Below are positions 1 through 7,735 of a stretch of 64,000 bases of DNA, one piece after another. The stretch lies in NCBI GenBank assembly GCA_026646885.1, contig JAPKHK010000009.1, positions 119,002-183,001 of the forward strand, written 5' to 3'. Both the position numbers and the translations under genes were made by a program. The notes under the pieces were generated by a model. It did not search any database and was not told the origin of the DNA. It saw nothing but the letters and a program-made list of their open reading frames with translations. The stretch's first letter is position 1, and each line of letters begins with the position of its first letter. This DNA is from Casimicrobiaceae bacterium (GTDB lineage: Bacteria > Pseudomonadota > Gammaproteobacteria > Burkholderiales > Casimicrobiaceae).

Positions 1-201
1 GCAATAAGGCTTGCCAGCCAGCAGTTGGGCTTCGCTGCGCGGCAGGTATACGCCGCAATGCGTGCACCGCACCATCTTTTCGTCCGCCGGGGGCTCGGAA
101 CGGGGTGCCTGCTGCCGCTGCCCGGCGGTCTTGGCGCTCAGCAGCCGCACCGCGAACAGTACCGCAAATATACCGATGATCAAGAGGATGATCTTACCCA
201 T
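1..201 (-). CDS. PP0621-like small membrane/zinc-ribbon protein (cut by window edge)
   Basis: The window shows 67 codons from an ATG at 201 running off the left edge. The N-terminus is one hydrophobic helix (MGKIILLIIGIFAVLFAVRL, residues 1-20), followed by a polar Gln-rich linker and a CTHCG...PYC segment that looks like half of a short zinc ribbon. This layout fits the small PP0621 family of beta- and gammaproteobacteria, whose function is not known. A single-pass inner-membrane protein with a cytoplasmic metal site is the likely form. It lies 42 bp downstream of the FAD oxidoreductase gene on the same strand and may be cotranscribed. Its true length cannot be judged because the 3' end is missing. 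Confidence 0.65.
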   Translation of the reverse strand, partial: MGKIILLIIGIFAVLFAVRLLSAKTAGQRQQAPRSEPPADEKMVRCTHCGVYLPRSEAQLLAGKPYC

Positions 202-243
202 GACTGGTCTGCGCCCAGGTGCGAAAGTGGGATCCGCCGCAGT

Positions 244-1656
244 TTACAGCAGTTTGCCTGGGTTCATGAGCCCATGGGGGTCCAGCGCCTGCTTGATGCG
301 TCCCATCAGCTCCATCTCGAGCGCACTCTTGTAGCGCTTGATTTCGTCGCGTTTGAGTTGTCCGAGGCCGTGCTCGGCGCTGATGCTGCCACCCAGGCGG
401 GCGACGAGGTCGTGCACCACCCGATTTACCGCGGGAGTGGCCGCGAGCAGGGCGGTGTTGTCCGTGCCTGCCGGCATGGAGAGGTTGTAGTGCAGATTAC
501 CATCGCCCAGATGGCCAAAGACCACGATGCGCACGCCCGGGTAGTCCTGGGTCAAGGCCAAGCCTGCCAGCGCGAGAAATTCCGGGATGCGGGAAATCGG
601 CAGCGCCACGTCGTGTTTGATGCTGAAGCCTTCGCGTTTTTGCGCCTCCGAGATCGATTCACGCAGCTGCCAGAACGCTTCGGCTTGTGCCTGCGACTGG
701 GCGATCAGCGCGTCCGCGATCTCGCCGACATCGGCCGCTTCGGCCAGAGCAGTCTCCAGTTTGGCCACCAGATCCGCGTCAGCGAGGCTATCTTCAACCT
801 GGATCAGCACATACCAGGGATGGCCGGGCAAAGGATCACGCCGCTGCGGCACCTGTCGGGTGACCAGTTCCACACAGACGCGAGCGACCAGTTCAAAGCC
901 GCAGAGCCGGTCTCCCAAAGCTCCGCGCAGCCGCCCGAGAAGCTGCAAGGCGGCGGCCGTGGTTGGCAGCGCGGCCCACGCGGTGGCGCTCGCGCGCGGC
1001 TGCGGGTAGAGCTGCAGGACCGCTGCCGTGATCACCCCTAGGGTGCCTTCGGCGCCGATGAACAAGTGTTTCAGGTCATAGCCAGTATTGTCCTTGCGCA
1101 AGGCACGTAGACCATTCCAGACTCGCCCGTCCGGCAGCACGACTTCGAGACCAAGCGCGAGCTGGCGGGCGTTACCGTAGCGCAGCACGGCTGTGCCACC
1201 GGCGTTAGTGGAAAGGTTTCCGCCGATTTGCGCACTGCCTTCGGCGGCGAGCGACAAAGGGAAGCGCAGTCCGGCGGCGGTGGCGGCTTCTTGCACCGCG
1301 TGCAGAGTCGCCCCGGCCTCCACGGTGAGCGTGGCGTTGGCCACGTCGATCGACCGCACGCGATCGAGACGAGCCAGGCAAATCACCAGTTCGGGCTGTT
1401 CCCCCCGTGGCGTGGCACCCCCGCACAATCCTGTGTTGCCGCCCTGCGGTACCACCGCGACCTGCTCGCGCGCGCACAAGGCGACCAGTGCGGCGACCTC
1501 TTCGGTATTCGACGGACGCGCGACGGCAAGCGCTCTGCCCTGGTAGCGACCACGCCAATCCTGGCAATATGGCGCGGTGGCTTCGTCAATCAGAACATGG
1601 GCAGCGCCGACGATTTCGGCGATGCCGTCCAGAAAGGCCTTTGAACACACATTCAT
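244..1656 (-). CDS. FAD-binding D-2-hydroxyacid dehydrogenase (GlcD/D2HGDH-like)
   Basis: A 470-residue flavoprotein of the vanillyl-alcohol-oxidase type. Residues about 40-220 form the FAD-binding PCMH domain, with the glycine-rich PQGGNTGLCGGATP loop near residues 70-83. The C-terminal FAD-oxidase domain ends in the family signature EHGLGQLKRDEI and a terminal NPGKLL. Relatives oxidise D-lactate, glycolate or D-2-hydroxyglutarate and pass electrons to quinone, a flavoprotein or cytochrome c; the substrate cannot be told from the sequence. No GlcE or GlcF partner lies next to it, so a stand-alone D-2-hydroxyglutarate or D-lactate dehydrogenase is more likely than glycolate oxidase. The ATG at 1656 is chosen because it gives the full family length. 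The gene is divergent from phaM with only 38 bp between them. Confidence 0.88.
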   Translation of the reverse strand: MNVCSKAFLDGIAEIVGAAHVLIDEATAPYCQDWRGRYQGRALAVARPSNTEEVAALVALCAREQVAVVPQGGNTGLCGGATPRGEQPELVICLARLDRVRSIDVANATLTVEAGATLHAVQEAATAAGLRFPLSLAAEGSAQIGGNLSTNAGGTAVLRYGNARQLALGLEVVLPDGRVWNGLRALRKDNTGYDLKHLFIGAEGTLGVITAAVLQLYPQPRASATAWAALPTTAAALQLLGRLRGALGDRLCGFELVARVCVELVTRQVPQRRDPLPGHPWYVLIQVEDSLADADLVAKLETALAEAADVGEIADALIAQSQAQAEAFWQLRESISEAQKREGFSIKHDVALPISRIPEFLALAGLALTQDYPGVRIVVFGHLGDGNLHYNLSMPAGTDNTALLAATPAVNRVVHDLVARLGGSISAEHGLGQLKRDEIKRYKSALEMELMGRIKQALDPHGLMNPGKLL

Positions 1657-1694
1657 TGGGGCATAATACTTTAATTCGTTTCGAGGATGAGGCC

Positions 1695-2048
1695 ATGACC
1701 CAGCAGTTCACGCCCGAAGAGGCCTTCGATTTTCTGCAAAAGATGTGGAACCCGCTTGCCTTCGGAATGGCGGGAATGAACCCTGCCGCGGTGCTGTCTG
1801 GGATGCCTGGGATGCCCAACCTGAGCGGGCCGGCGGGCATGATGCCGACGCTCGACCCGGCCGAAATCGAGCGCAAGATTCAGGAGCTAAAGGTCGTGGA
1901 GAACTGGCTGGCCATGAACGTCACACTTTTGCAGACCACCATCAAAACACTCGAATTGCAGAAAGTCTCACTTGAAGCGCTGCGTGCTGCTCACACGCCA
2001 ACGCCGGACGGGGGCAGTAGCAAGGGCGCCAAAGCAAAGAAGGCTTGA
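1695..2048 (+). CDS. phaM: PhaM-family polyhydroxyalkanoate granule regulatory protein
   Basis: A 117-residue protein with an N-terminal FLQKMWNP segment, a Met/Gly/Pro-rich linker, a helical stretch (PAEIERKIQELKVVENWL, residues about 55-95) and a basic Lys/Ala tail (KGAKAKKA). This is the layout of PhaM, which in Cupriavidus necator activates the PHA synthase PhaC1 and tethers granules to the nucleoid through Lys/Ala tail motifs. The tail here is much shorter than in PhaM, so DNA binding may be weak. The ATG at 1695 is preferred over upstream in-frame starts because GAGGATGAGG sits just before it. A possible sigma70 promoter (TTGAAC at 1641, CATAAT at 1662, 15-bp spacing) overlaps the start of the divergent oxidase gene. 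No PHA synthase gene lies in the window. Confidence 0.72.
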   Translation: MTQQFTPEEAFDFLQKMWNPLAFGMAGMNPAAVLSGMPGMPNLSGPAGMMPTLDPAEIERKIQELKVVENWLAMNVTLLQTTIKTLELQKVSLEALRAAHTPTPDGGSSKGAKAKKA

Positions 2049-2115
2049 ATCTACGCGGCGGGTGTGGGGCGCGAGGCTACCCGCGCTCTTTGGACTCGTG
2101 CTAACATCCGCCAAG

Positions 2116-2320
2116 CTTCAGGTGTCCCGAGAGCATTCGCTCGAGGGATGAAACGGGAAACCGGTGCGTGCCGCGAATCATTGCTCGCGACAATTCCGGT
2201 GCTGCCCCCGCAACGGTAAGCGAGAACGAGACGGCGACACGCCACTGCGCCCTGAGCGCGGGAAGGCGCCGGCTCGGAAGCCCTCGAGCTTCGCTCGCCA
2301 GCCCGGAGACCGGCCTGCGG
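2116..2320 (+). promoter_or_regulatory. Cobalamin (AdoCbl) riboswitch
   Basis: The conserved blocks appear in order: CAGGTGTCCCG (2119), GGGAAACCGGTG (2155), GCTGCCCCCGCAACGGTAAGC (2203), CCACTG (2243), GGGAAGGC (2260), and the B12 box AGCCCGGAGACCGGCCTGC (2300-2318). This is the class-I cobalamin aptamer, which represses B12 uptake and synthesis genes when adenosylcobalamin is plentiful. It directly precedes btuM. The 163 bp between the aptamer and btuM (2321-2483) hold no gene I can support. They are GC-rich with alternating GC runs near 2414-2445 that could form the expression platform, and they end in GGAGG 10 nt before the btuM ATG. I see no clear U-tract, so control by hiding the ribosome site is more likely than transcription termination. 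Confidence 0.95.
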
Positions 2321-2483
2321 CATGGTGTCGGCATTGCGGCGGGCAATGCGTGAGCAGTCGCCTTGTCCGGGTGCCTACTCCTGCATGGCCGCGCGCAGCC
2401 GGCAATGGGCTCGTGCGCGGGTGCGCGCGCGGGCGAAGGGCGCGATGGCTGTGCCGAGCGCCTGAATCGGAGGAACACAGCAC

Positions 2484-3062
2484 ATGATTCGCCTCGATGC
2501 GCGCCAGCAATGGCTGATTCTGACCACTCTCGCCCTGCTGATGGCAGTGACCCGAAGCCACCACTTCGCCACACTCAATTTCCTGCCCGATGCCAGTTGG
2601 GCTGCCTTCTTCGCCGCTGGATTCTATGCGCGCAGCGTGCTTGCGCTGCCGCTGCTGCTGACTGTCGCTGCGCTTGCCGACGCGGTGGCGATCGGCGTGG
2701 TTGGCGTGTCGGGCTTCTGTGTGAGCTGGTCCTACCCCTTGCTTATTCCCGCATATGCCGCGCTATGGTGGGGCGGGCGCTGGTTCAGCCGGCGCGCGGC
2801 GTTGTCCTGGTGTTCTTTGGCGTTGCTGGGGGGCGCGGCGGCAGTGGCGGCGTTTGTCGCCGAACTGATTGCCAGCGGCAGCTTCTATGTTCTGAGCGGC
2901 GTCGTCGCCGATCCCTCATGGTTGGGATTCGGGCAGACCCTGGTGCGCTATTTTCCGCTATCGTTCCTCAATTTTTCGCGCTATCTCGGCCTTATCGCCG
3001 GATTACACGGCGTGCTGGCCATTTTGCGCCAGCCGGCCCCGGGCAAAGCGCCGAACGCCTGA
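2484..3062 (+). CDS. btuM: BtuM-type vitamin B12 transporter (ECF S-component-like)
   Basis: A 192-residue, highly hydrophobic protein with about six predicted membrane helices. It matches BtuM of Thiobacillus denitrificans in length and in the key Cys, which in that protein (Cys80) binds the cobalt and strips cyanide from cyanocobalamin; here it is Cys79 in the GFCVSWSYP segment at the start of a helix. The paired His26-His27, Asp66 and Tyr84 are also suggestive of the B12 pocket. BtuM proteins work without an ECF ATPase module, and none is seen here. The gene follows a cobalamin riboswitch and is the first of a tight btuM-cobU-cobT-cobC run, which supports B12 or cobinamide import feeding the enzymes downstream. 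Identification rests on remembered family features; a cobalt transporter is the less likely alternative. Confidence 0.82.
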   Translation: MIRLDARQQWLILTTLALLMAVTRSHHFATLNFLPDASWAAFFAAGFYARSVLALPLLLTVAALADAVAIGVVGVSGFCVSWSYPLLIPAYAALWWGGRWFSRRAALSWCSLALLGGAAAVAAFVAELIASGSFYVLSGVVADPSWLGFGQTLVRYFPLSFLNFSRYLGLIAGLHGVLAILRQPAPGKAPNA

Positions 3063-3063
3063 G

Positions 3064-3594
3064 GTGCGCACGCTGATATTGGGCGGCGTGCGCTCGGGCA
3101 AGAGCCGCCTTGCCGAAGCGCGCGCGCGGGCGAGCGGGCGCGAGGTGGTTTACGTCGCCACGGCGCAGGGCTTGGATGAAGCGATCGGCGCGCGTATCGC
3201 GACGCATCGCAGCCATCGCCCAGCGACCTGGCGTACCGTGGAAGAGCCTCTCGCTTTGGCCACGGTGCTCGCGCGCGAAGCCTTGCCACAGCGCCTGCTC
3301 TTGGTGGAGTGTTTGACGCTGTGGCTCACCAACCTGCTGCTCGCTCCCGGGGAGCGACAGGAGATCGAGTGCGCTGCCATGCTCGAAATCTTGCCGCAAT
3401 TGCCGGGAGAGATACTGCTGGTCGGCAACGAGAGCGGCTGGGGCGTGATTCCCGCCGGAGAATTGTCCCGACGCTATCTCGATGTCGCCGGAACGCTGCA
3501 TCAGCGCCTGGCCCAGCAGTGCGAGCGCGTGCTGCTGGTGGTCGCCGGCTTGCCTCATTACCTGAAAGGAGAACCATGGCCAGCGCTTGGATAA
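3064..3594 (+). CDS. cobU: Adenosylcobinamide kinase / adenosylcobinamide-phosphate guanylyltransferase
   Basis: A 176-residue bifunctional enzyme that phosphorylates adenosylcobinamide and then transfers GMP to it, preparing the lower-ligand loop. It has the P-loop GGVRSGKS at residues 7-14, a conserved His48 in the IATHRSHRP segment (the expected GMP-carrying histidine) and a [12 protein letters not shown] core. Length is normal for CobU/CobP. The start is GTG at 3064, one base after the btuM stop; no ATG gives the P-loop intact. The 3' end overlaps cobT by 19 bp. As part of the riboswitch operon it should be repressed by B12. Confidence 0.93.
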   Translation: MRTLILGGVRSGKSRLAEARARASGREVVYVATAQGLDEAIGARIATHRSHRPATWRTVEEPLALATVLAREALPQRLLLVECLTLWLTNLLLAPGERQEIECAAMLEILPQLPGEILLVGNESGWGVIPAGELSRRYLDVAGTLHQRLAQQCERVLLVVAGLPHYLKGEPWPALG

Positions 3595-4628
3595 AGTCGC
3601 CGCCGCGCCCAATCAACCATCACGCGGCTGAGGCCGCACGCCTGCGCCAAGCGGAGTTGACCAAGCCGCCTGGAGCGCTGGGCGAACTGGAGCGACTTGC
3701 CATTCGCTTGGCGGGCCTGCAGGGGCGCACGCGCCCGCAAGTGACCAGCGCCTGGATCAGCGTTTTCGCCGGGGACCACGGGGTGGCCGCCGAAGGCGTA
3801 TCGGCGTTTCCGCAAGCCGTCACTGCGGAAATGATCAAGAACTTCGCCCAAGGTGGCGCCGCGATCAGTGTATTGGCGAGACACCTGGGAGCCACCCTGG
3901 AAGTGATCGACCTCGGCACGGTCGGCGGTCTCGACCCGGTGCCTGGGGTGCGCCACCTTCACCTGGGGCGCGGCACCGCCAATCTCGCGCGCGAACCGGC
4001 GATGAATGAAGCCCAGATCGCCGCCGCTCTCGCCGAGGGACGCGCGGCGGTGTTGCGGGCGCTCGCTGCTGGCGCGGAGATTTTCATCGGCGGCGAAATG
4101 GGCATCGCCAATACCACGGCGGCGGCAGCGCTATCCTGTGCGCTACTGGGCGCAAGTGCGGCCCAGCTGGCCGGCCCCGGTGCCGGGCTCGACGCCGCGG
4201 GGGTGGCCAGAAAGTGCCAAGTGATCGAGCATGCGCTCGCCCGGCATGCGCTTGCATCCAGCGACCCGCACGAGGCGCTGCGCTGCCTCTCCGGCTTCGA
4301 AATCGCCGCCTTGGCCGGCGCGTTCGTGGCTTGCGCCCAGGAGGGCCTGCCGGTTCTGGTGGACGGCTTCATCGCCAGTAGTGCAGCCCTCGCCGCCGAA
4401 CGACTCTGCCCCGGATCGAGCGAATATTTCGTGTTCGGTCATGCGTCGGCCGAGCCGGGGCACGCACGGCTCTTGCAAGCCTTCCGCCAAGGGCCGATCC
4501 TAAGCCTCGGCATGCACCTGGGTGAAGGCAGCGGAGCGGCGGCGGCGCTGCCCATCCTGCGCCTCGCCTGCGCCCTGCATGGTGGCATGGCGACTTTTGC
4601 CGAAGCGGCCGTGTCCAATAAATCGTGA
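3576..4628 (+). CDS. cobT: Nicotinate-nucleotide--dimethylbenzimidazole phosphoribosyltransferase
   Basis: A 350-residue cytoplasmic enzyme that makes alpha-ribazole phosphate from nicotinate mononucleotide and 5,6-dimethylbenzimidazole for the lower cobalamin ligand. Typical segments include [13 protein letters not shown] near the N-terminus, FAGDHGV, and the C-terminal GEGSGAA loop, whose Glu falls at position 317 when counted from this ATG, matching the catalytic Glu317 of the Salmonella enzyme. The start at 3576 is supported by AAAGGAGAA just upstream and by that numbering; the frame is open further upstream but only as overlap with cobU. Fourth gene element of the riboswitch operon. Confidence 0.95.
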   Translation: MASAWIKSPPRPINHHAAEAARLRQAELTKPPGALGELERLAIRLAGLQGRTRPQVTSAWISVFAGDHGVAAEGVSAFPQAVTAEMIKNFAQGGAAISVLARHLGATLEVIDLGTVGGLDPVPGVRHLHLGRGTANLAREPAMNEAQIAAALAEGRAAVLRALAAGAEIFIGGEMGIANTTAAAALSCALLGASAAQLAGPGAGLDAAGVARKCQVIEHALARHALASSDPHEALRCLSGFEIAALAGAFVACAQEGLPVLVDGFIASSAALAAERLCPGSSEYFVFGHASAEPGHARLLQAFRQGPILSLGMHLGEGSGAAAALPILRLACALHGGMATFAEAAVSNKS

Positions 4629-5200
4629 GCGTCGCCATCGCCTTGTTGCGCCATGGCGAGACCGGCGCACGAGGGTTTCGTGGGCGCAGCGACGACGCGC
4701 TCACAGCGTTGGGCTTCGACCAAATGGGTGCGGCGGTTGCAGGTTCGGGATCGTGGAGCTACGTATTGAGCTCCCCGCTGCGCCGCTGCGCGGATTTTGC
4801 CCGGGCGTTCGCCGCGGAACGGCAGCTGCCTTGCACCGTCGATGCGCGCCTCCAGGAACTCGACTTTGGTGCCTGGGAAGGGCGCACCAACGAGCAACTG
4901 CTACGCGAAGACGCCGTGGCGCTACAGGCCTTTTGGGCTGATCCGTGGAGATACGCGCCCACGGGCGGGGAGAGCCTCCTCGTCTTTGCGGAGCGGGTGT
5001 TTGCCGCGCTTGCCGATCTGGCGCGACAGGATCTTCCTGGGCGCGGCTTGGTGGTAACCCACGGTGGAGTGATACGCCTCTGTCTCGCCAAGGCGCGCGG
5101 CCGGATGGGGGGCGACTTGGCCACCATGGTGGTCACGCACGGAACGTTATGCCCCCTTCGGCTTGAAGAAGGTCCGCAAGGGCTGAGCCTGACAGAGTAG
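4625..5200 (+). CDS. cobC: Alpha-ribazole phosphatase (histidine phosphatase family)
   Basis: A 191-residue phosphohistidine-type phosphatase with the RHG catalytic triplet at residues 9-11 and a second conserved histidine in [10 protein letters not shown] near residue 142. Its place after cobT argues for CobC, which removes the phosphate from alpha-ribazole phosphate or adenosylcobalamin phosphate. General phosphoglycerate-mutase relatives look similar, so the assignment depends partly on context. The GTG start overlaps the cobT stop (GTGA). cobS (cobalamin synthase), usually next to cobC, is not in the window, so the pathway must be completed elsewhere. Confidence 0.85.
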   Translation: MSVAIALLRHGETGARGFRGRSDDALTALGFDQMGAAVAGSGSWSYVLSSPLRRCADFARAFAAERQLPCTVDARLQELDFGAWEGRTNEQLLREDAVALQAFWADPWRYAPTGGESLLVFAERVFAALADLARQDLPGRGLVVTHGGVIRLCLAKARGRMGGDLATMVVTHGTLCPLRLEEGPQGLSLTE

Positions 5201-5247
5201 CGCATTGCGTCAACGTTCCCCGCCTGAGGCATTTTCATAGGGTGCGT

Positions 5248-5261
5248 TTGATCGGCGTCAA
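5248..5261 (+). promoter_or_regulatory. FNR/DNR-like box
   Basis: TTGAT CGGC GTCAA matches the FNR/DNR consensus TTGAT-N4-ATCAA at 9 of 10 positions. It is centred at 5254.5. A weak -10-like GAAAAT lies at 5283-5288, which would place a start site near 5296, that is, the box near -41.5 as in class II FNR promoters. The gene downstream belongs to a family linked to low-oxygen regulation. Binding is inferred from sequence only. Confidence 0.6.
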
Positions 5262-5328
5262 CGCCCTGCGCGCTCATCTGCGGAAAATGCACCAGAGAGG
5301 TTGATTTCCCCCCGAGAAGGAGGCGAGC

Positions 5329-5841
5329 ATGGCCAACGAGACCACGCCGACGGCGACGCCCGTGCGATCGAGAGTCGTCCGTAAAGATCCCCTCACGCCC
5401 CGCAGCACCGACAGCTATCGAGCCAGCAGCAAAGCTGGTGGCGCGACGCGCTGTCCCGAATGTGGGGCGGTCTACCAGGCAGGTCGCTGGTGCTGGCTGC
5501 CCAAAGCCAATCCGGTCCACGAACAACGCTGCCCGGCTTGTCAGCGTCTTCACGATCACCAGCCGGCGGGTTATCTGCGGCTCACGGGTAGCTTTCTCGA
5601 GGAACACGAGTCGGAATTTGTGGCGCTCGTGCACAATATCGAGGTGGCTGAACGCAAGGAGCACCCCTTGCAGCGAATCATGGCGATCGAAAGAACTCGG
5701 CCCGGGGAAATGCTCATTACCACGACCGATCACCACCTCGTCCGACGCCTGGGCGAAGCGATCAGATCAAGCTTTCAAGGCGAAATCGATTTTAAGTACG
5801 GGCCGGACGAGAATCTGGTGCGGGCGGAGTGGTCACGCTGA
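5329..5841 (+). CDS. BCAM0308-family zinc-ribbon protein
   Basis: A 170-residue protein with a polar, basic N-terminus and two CxxC pairs (CPECG at residues 42-46, CPAC at 68-71) that form a likely zinc ribbon, then an alpha/beta C-terminal part. It matches the BCAM0308 family, named for a gene in the low-oxygen-activated (lxa) locus of Burkholderia cenocepacia; the molecular function is unknown. A strong ribosome site (AGAAGGAGG) precedes the ATG. An FNR-like box lies 68-81 bp upstream, and a phosphoribosyltransferase gene, another lxa-type family, follows after 6 bp. The context suggests a role in survival under oxygen limitation. Confidence 0.8.
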   Translation: MANETTPTATPVRSRVVRKDPLTPRSTDSYRASSKAGGATRCPECGAVYQAGRWCWLPKANPVHEQRCPACQRLHDHQPAGYLRLTGSFLEEHESEFVALVHNIEVAERKEHPLQRIMAIERTRPGEMLITTTDHHLVRRLGEAIRSSFQGEIDFKYGPDENLVRAEWSR

Positions 5842-5847
5842 GCGTCC

Positions 5848-6501
5848 GTGTATTTTGCCGATCGCCGCGAGGCCGCGCAGAGGCTCGCCCAAGCCCTTGC
5901 TTCCTATCGTGGATCGCGGCCTCTGATCCTAGCCATTCCGCGCGGGGCAGTGCCCATGGGAGCGACGCTGGCGCGCGCCCTCGAGGGAGAATTGGACGTA
6001 GTGTTGGTGCGCAAGCTCGGCGCTCCCGGCAACCCGGAATTTGCAGTGGGCGCGGTAGCCGAAACGGGTTGACGGCGTATCGAACCCTATGCCGCCGGGG
6101 TGGGCGCGGACGAAGCCTATCTCACGCGCGAGACGGCGCAGCAACTCGATCTTCTCAGGCAACGGCGGGCACTCTGGAAGGGCATCGAGCCCATTGCTCC
6201 TGCCGGACGGGTGGTGGTTGTGCTTGACGACGGCATGGCCACGGGTTCGACCATGGCCGTGGCCTTGCAGGCAGTGCGTGCGCAACACCCCCAAAAGCTG
6301 GTTTGCGCGGCGCCCGTCGCTTCGCGCGAAGCAGTCGAACGGGTGCAGGGACGCGCCGACGAAGTGGTGTGCCTTGCCACTCCCGAACCCTTCGGCGCGG
6401 TTGGCCGCTTCTTTGGCGTTTTCGAGCAAGTGAGCGATGCTGACGCACTTGCCTGTCTGCGTGCGGCGCGAGGTTCGGGGCCGCCCCCGCGCCAGGAGTG
6501 A
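5848..6501 (+). pseudogene. COG1926-type phosphoribosyltransferase interrupted by in-frame TGA
   Basis: Read through one stop codon, this is a 217-residue protein of the COG1926 phosphoribosyltransferase family: an N-terminal LAIPRGAVPMG and VVLVRKLGAPGNPEFAVGAVAE segment, then the PRPP-binding loop LDDGMATGST and the usual VVCLATPEPFGAVGRFF C-terminus. The frame is broken by TGA at 6070-6072, right after AVAETG and before RRIEPYAAG. Both halves are in the same frame and both are fully conserved, so a TGG-to-TGA change (or a base-call error) is the simplest explanation. A downstream restart at GTG 6100 would lack the N-terminal half of the fold. The GTG start at 5848 is 6 bp after the BCAM0308-family gene, so the two are probably one transcript under the FNR-like box. 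Confidence 0.75.
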
Positions 6502-6569
6502 TTCGCCGCTGCCCCAAGCGGTGGAGTGCGAGGCAATGGCGCCGCACCCCGAGTGCCTTCCTCGAAGCG

Positions 6570-7196
6570 TCATGGCGCTTGTGTTGGACCCCGAGCTGGC
6601 GAGACGGAATAGGTTCCGAGCTCCTGTTTCATTAGCGGCAGGGAATGGGCAATACCCTTGTGGCAATCGATGCAGGTCTTTCCCTGAGTATAGGCGCTTT
6701 GGTGCTGGCGCGCCGCGCGGCGGCCTTGCTCGGTGTAATCGAAGGAATCAAGCTGGTGGCAGTTGCGGCACTCACGCGAATTACTGGCTTGCAAACGCGC
6801 CCACTCCGCCTGGGCGAGTTGCAGGCGCTTGGCGTCGAACTTCTCGGGTGTGTCGACGCTGCCGACGAGCTTGTGATAGAGCTCTCCCGTGCTGGTGAGC
6901 TTGCGCCAAACTTTGTGGTGCCACTCCCGCGGCACGTGACAATCGGCGCAAGTCGCGCGCACGCCCGTGCGGTTGGCATAGTGCACGCTTTCGCGGTATT
7001 CCTTGAACACGTTTTCGCGCATTTCGTGGCAGGAGATGCAGAAACTCTCGGTGTTAGTGACCTCCATCGCCCAGGTTAGTGCGCCCCAGAATACGACGCC
7101 GCTCAAGAATACCCCGACCAACATTACTGGCCCGGCGGCCCGTGTACGCGCATGCAGGCCGACTATCCTTGGCGAGTGGCGCCCGCCCCGTTTCAT
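6570..7196 (-). CDS. napC: NapC/NirT-family tetrahaem c-type cytochrome
   Basis: A 208-residue quinol dehydrogenase with one N-terminal membrane helix (about residues 24-45) and a periplasmic domain carrying four CxxCH haem sites: CISCH, CADCH, CRNCH and CIDCH. It would draw electrons from the quinol pool and hand them to NapB. Spacing of the haem sites and the CHVPREWHHKVWRK stretch are typical of NapC. The ATG at 7196 overlaps the napB stop (ATGA), which fixes the start and implies coupled translation. Last gene of napFABC. Confidence 0.93.
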   Translation of the reverse strand: MKRGGRHSPRIVGLHARTRAAGPVMLVGVFLSGVVFWGALTWAMEVTNTESFCISCHEMRENVFKEYRESVHYANRTGVRATCADCHVPREWHHKVWRKLTSTGELYHKLVGSVDTPEKFDAKRLQLAQAEWARLQASNSRECRNCHQLDSFDYTEQGRRAARQHQSAYTQGKTCIDCHKGIAHSLPLMKQELGTYSVSPARGPTQAP

Positions 7197-7735
7197 GGCC
7201 TGCCTTCCCAGCGCGTGTGGTCTCTCGCAGCCGCCGGCGCCCGGCGGAGTGTGGGCTTGGTTTCCTTGAGTGGGATACTTGATTGGTTTAGGGCGTCGGC
7301 TTCCGGGGGGCGGTAAAGATTGGGCACGAGGTCGCGCGCATCCGTTTGCGGGACGTGACACTGAACGCAGAAGTAATAGCGCGCCGCGAGACCGGGGAGC
7401 CGCCTGCCTTCGCGGTCGAGATAATGCGAAAGCGCAACCCTGGGCGCGCCAGAATCGGCGTGCCGTTGCCAGGCGTGGCAGTCGAGGCATTTGTTGAAAT
7501 GGCGGGTGAGCGCGTAGCCCTTGATGCCGTGTGGAATGCGCGGTACTTGCTGCGGATAGTCGCGCGACCAGGGAGCGCGGTCGCGATCGTAGCGATAGTG
7601 TTCGACGGCGGGCTCGCTGGCGGTGATCTCGGCACCCCTCAAGCTCACAGGCTTCTCGCTGGCTAGGAGCGGCTGTGCCCAAGCCAAGCCGACGGCGAGG
7701 ACGAGCACGCCAAGGCGTCGGTCTGCGGAGATCAT
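7193..7735 (-). CDS. napB: Periplasmic nitrate reductase-type dihaem cytochrome c subunit
   Basis: A 180-residue secreted small subunit: signal peptide (LGVLVLAVGLAWAQPLLAS), then the NapB hallmark PRIPHGIKGY leading into CLDCH and a second CVQCH haem site. It passes electrons from NapC to NapA in the periplasm. The ATG at 7735 overlaps the napA stop. The haem-binding and signal-peptide features are intact, so the electron chain to NapA looks functional even though NapA itself is unusual. Confidence 0.93.
   Translation of the reverse strand: MISADRRLGVLVLAVGLAWAQPLLASEKPVSLRGAEITASEPAVEHYRYDRDRAPWSRDYPQQVPRIPHGIKGYALTRHFNKCLDCHAWQRHADSGAPRVALSHYLDREGRRLPGLAARYYFCVQCHVPQTDARDLVPNLYRPPEADALNQSSIPLKETKPTLRRAPAAARDHTRWEGRP

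Noticed and set aside
6070..6072. Selenocysteine at the in-frame TGA of the phosphoribosyltransferase
   Set aside because: The family has no Cys or Sec at this position and no SECIS-like hairpin is evident; a TGG-to-TGA change is simpler.
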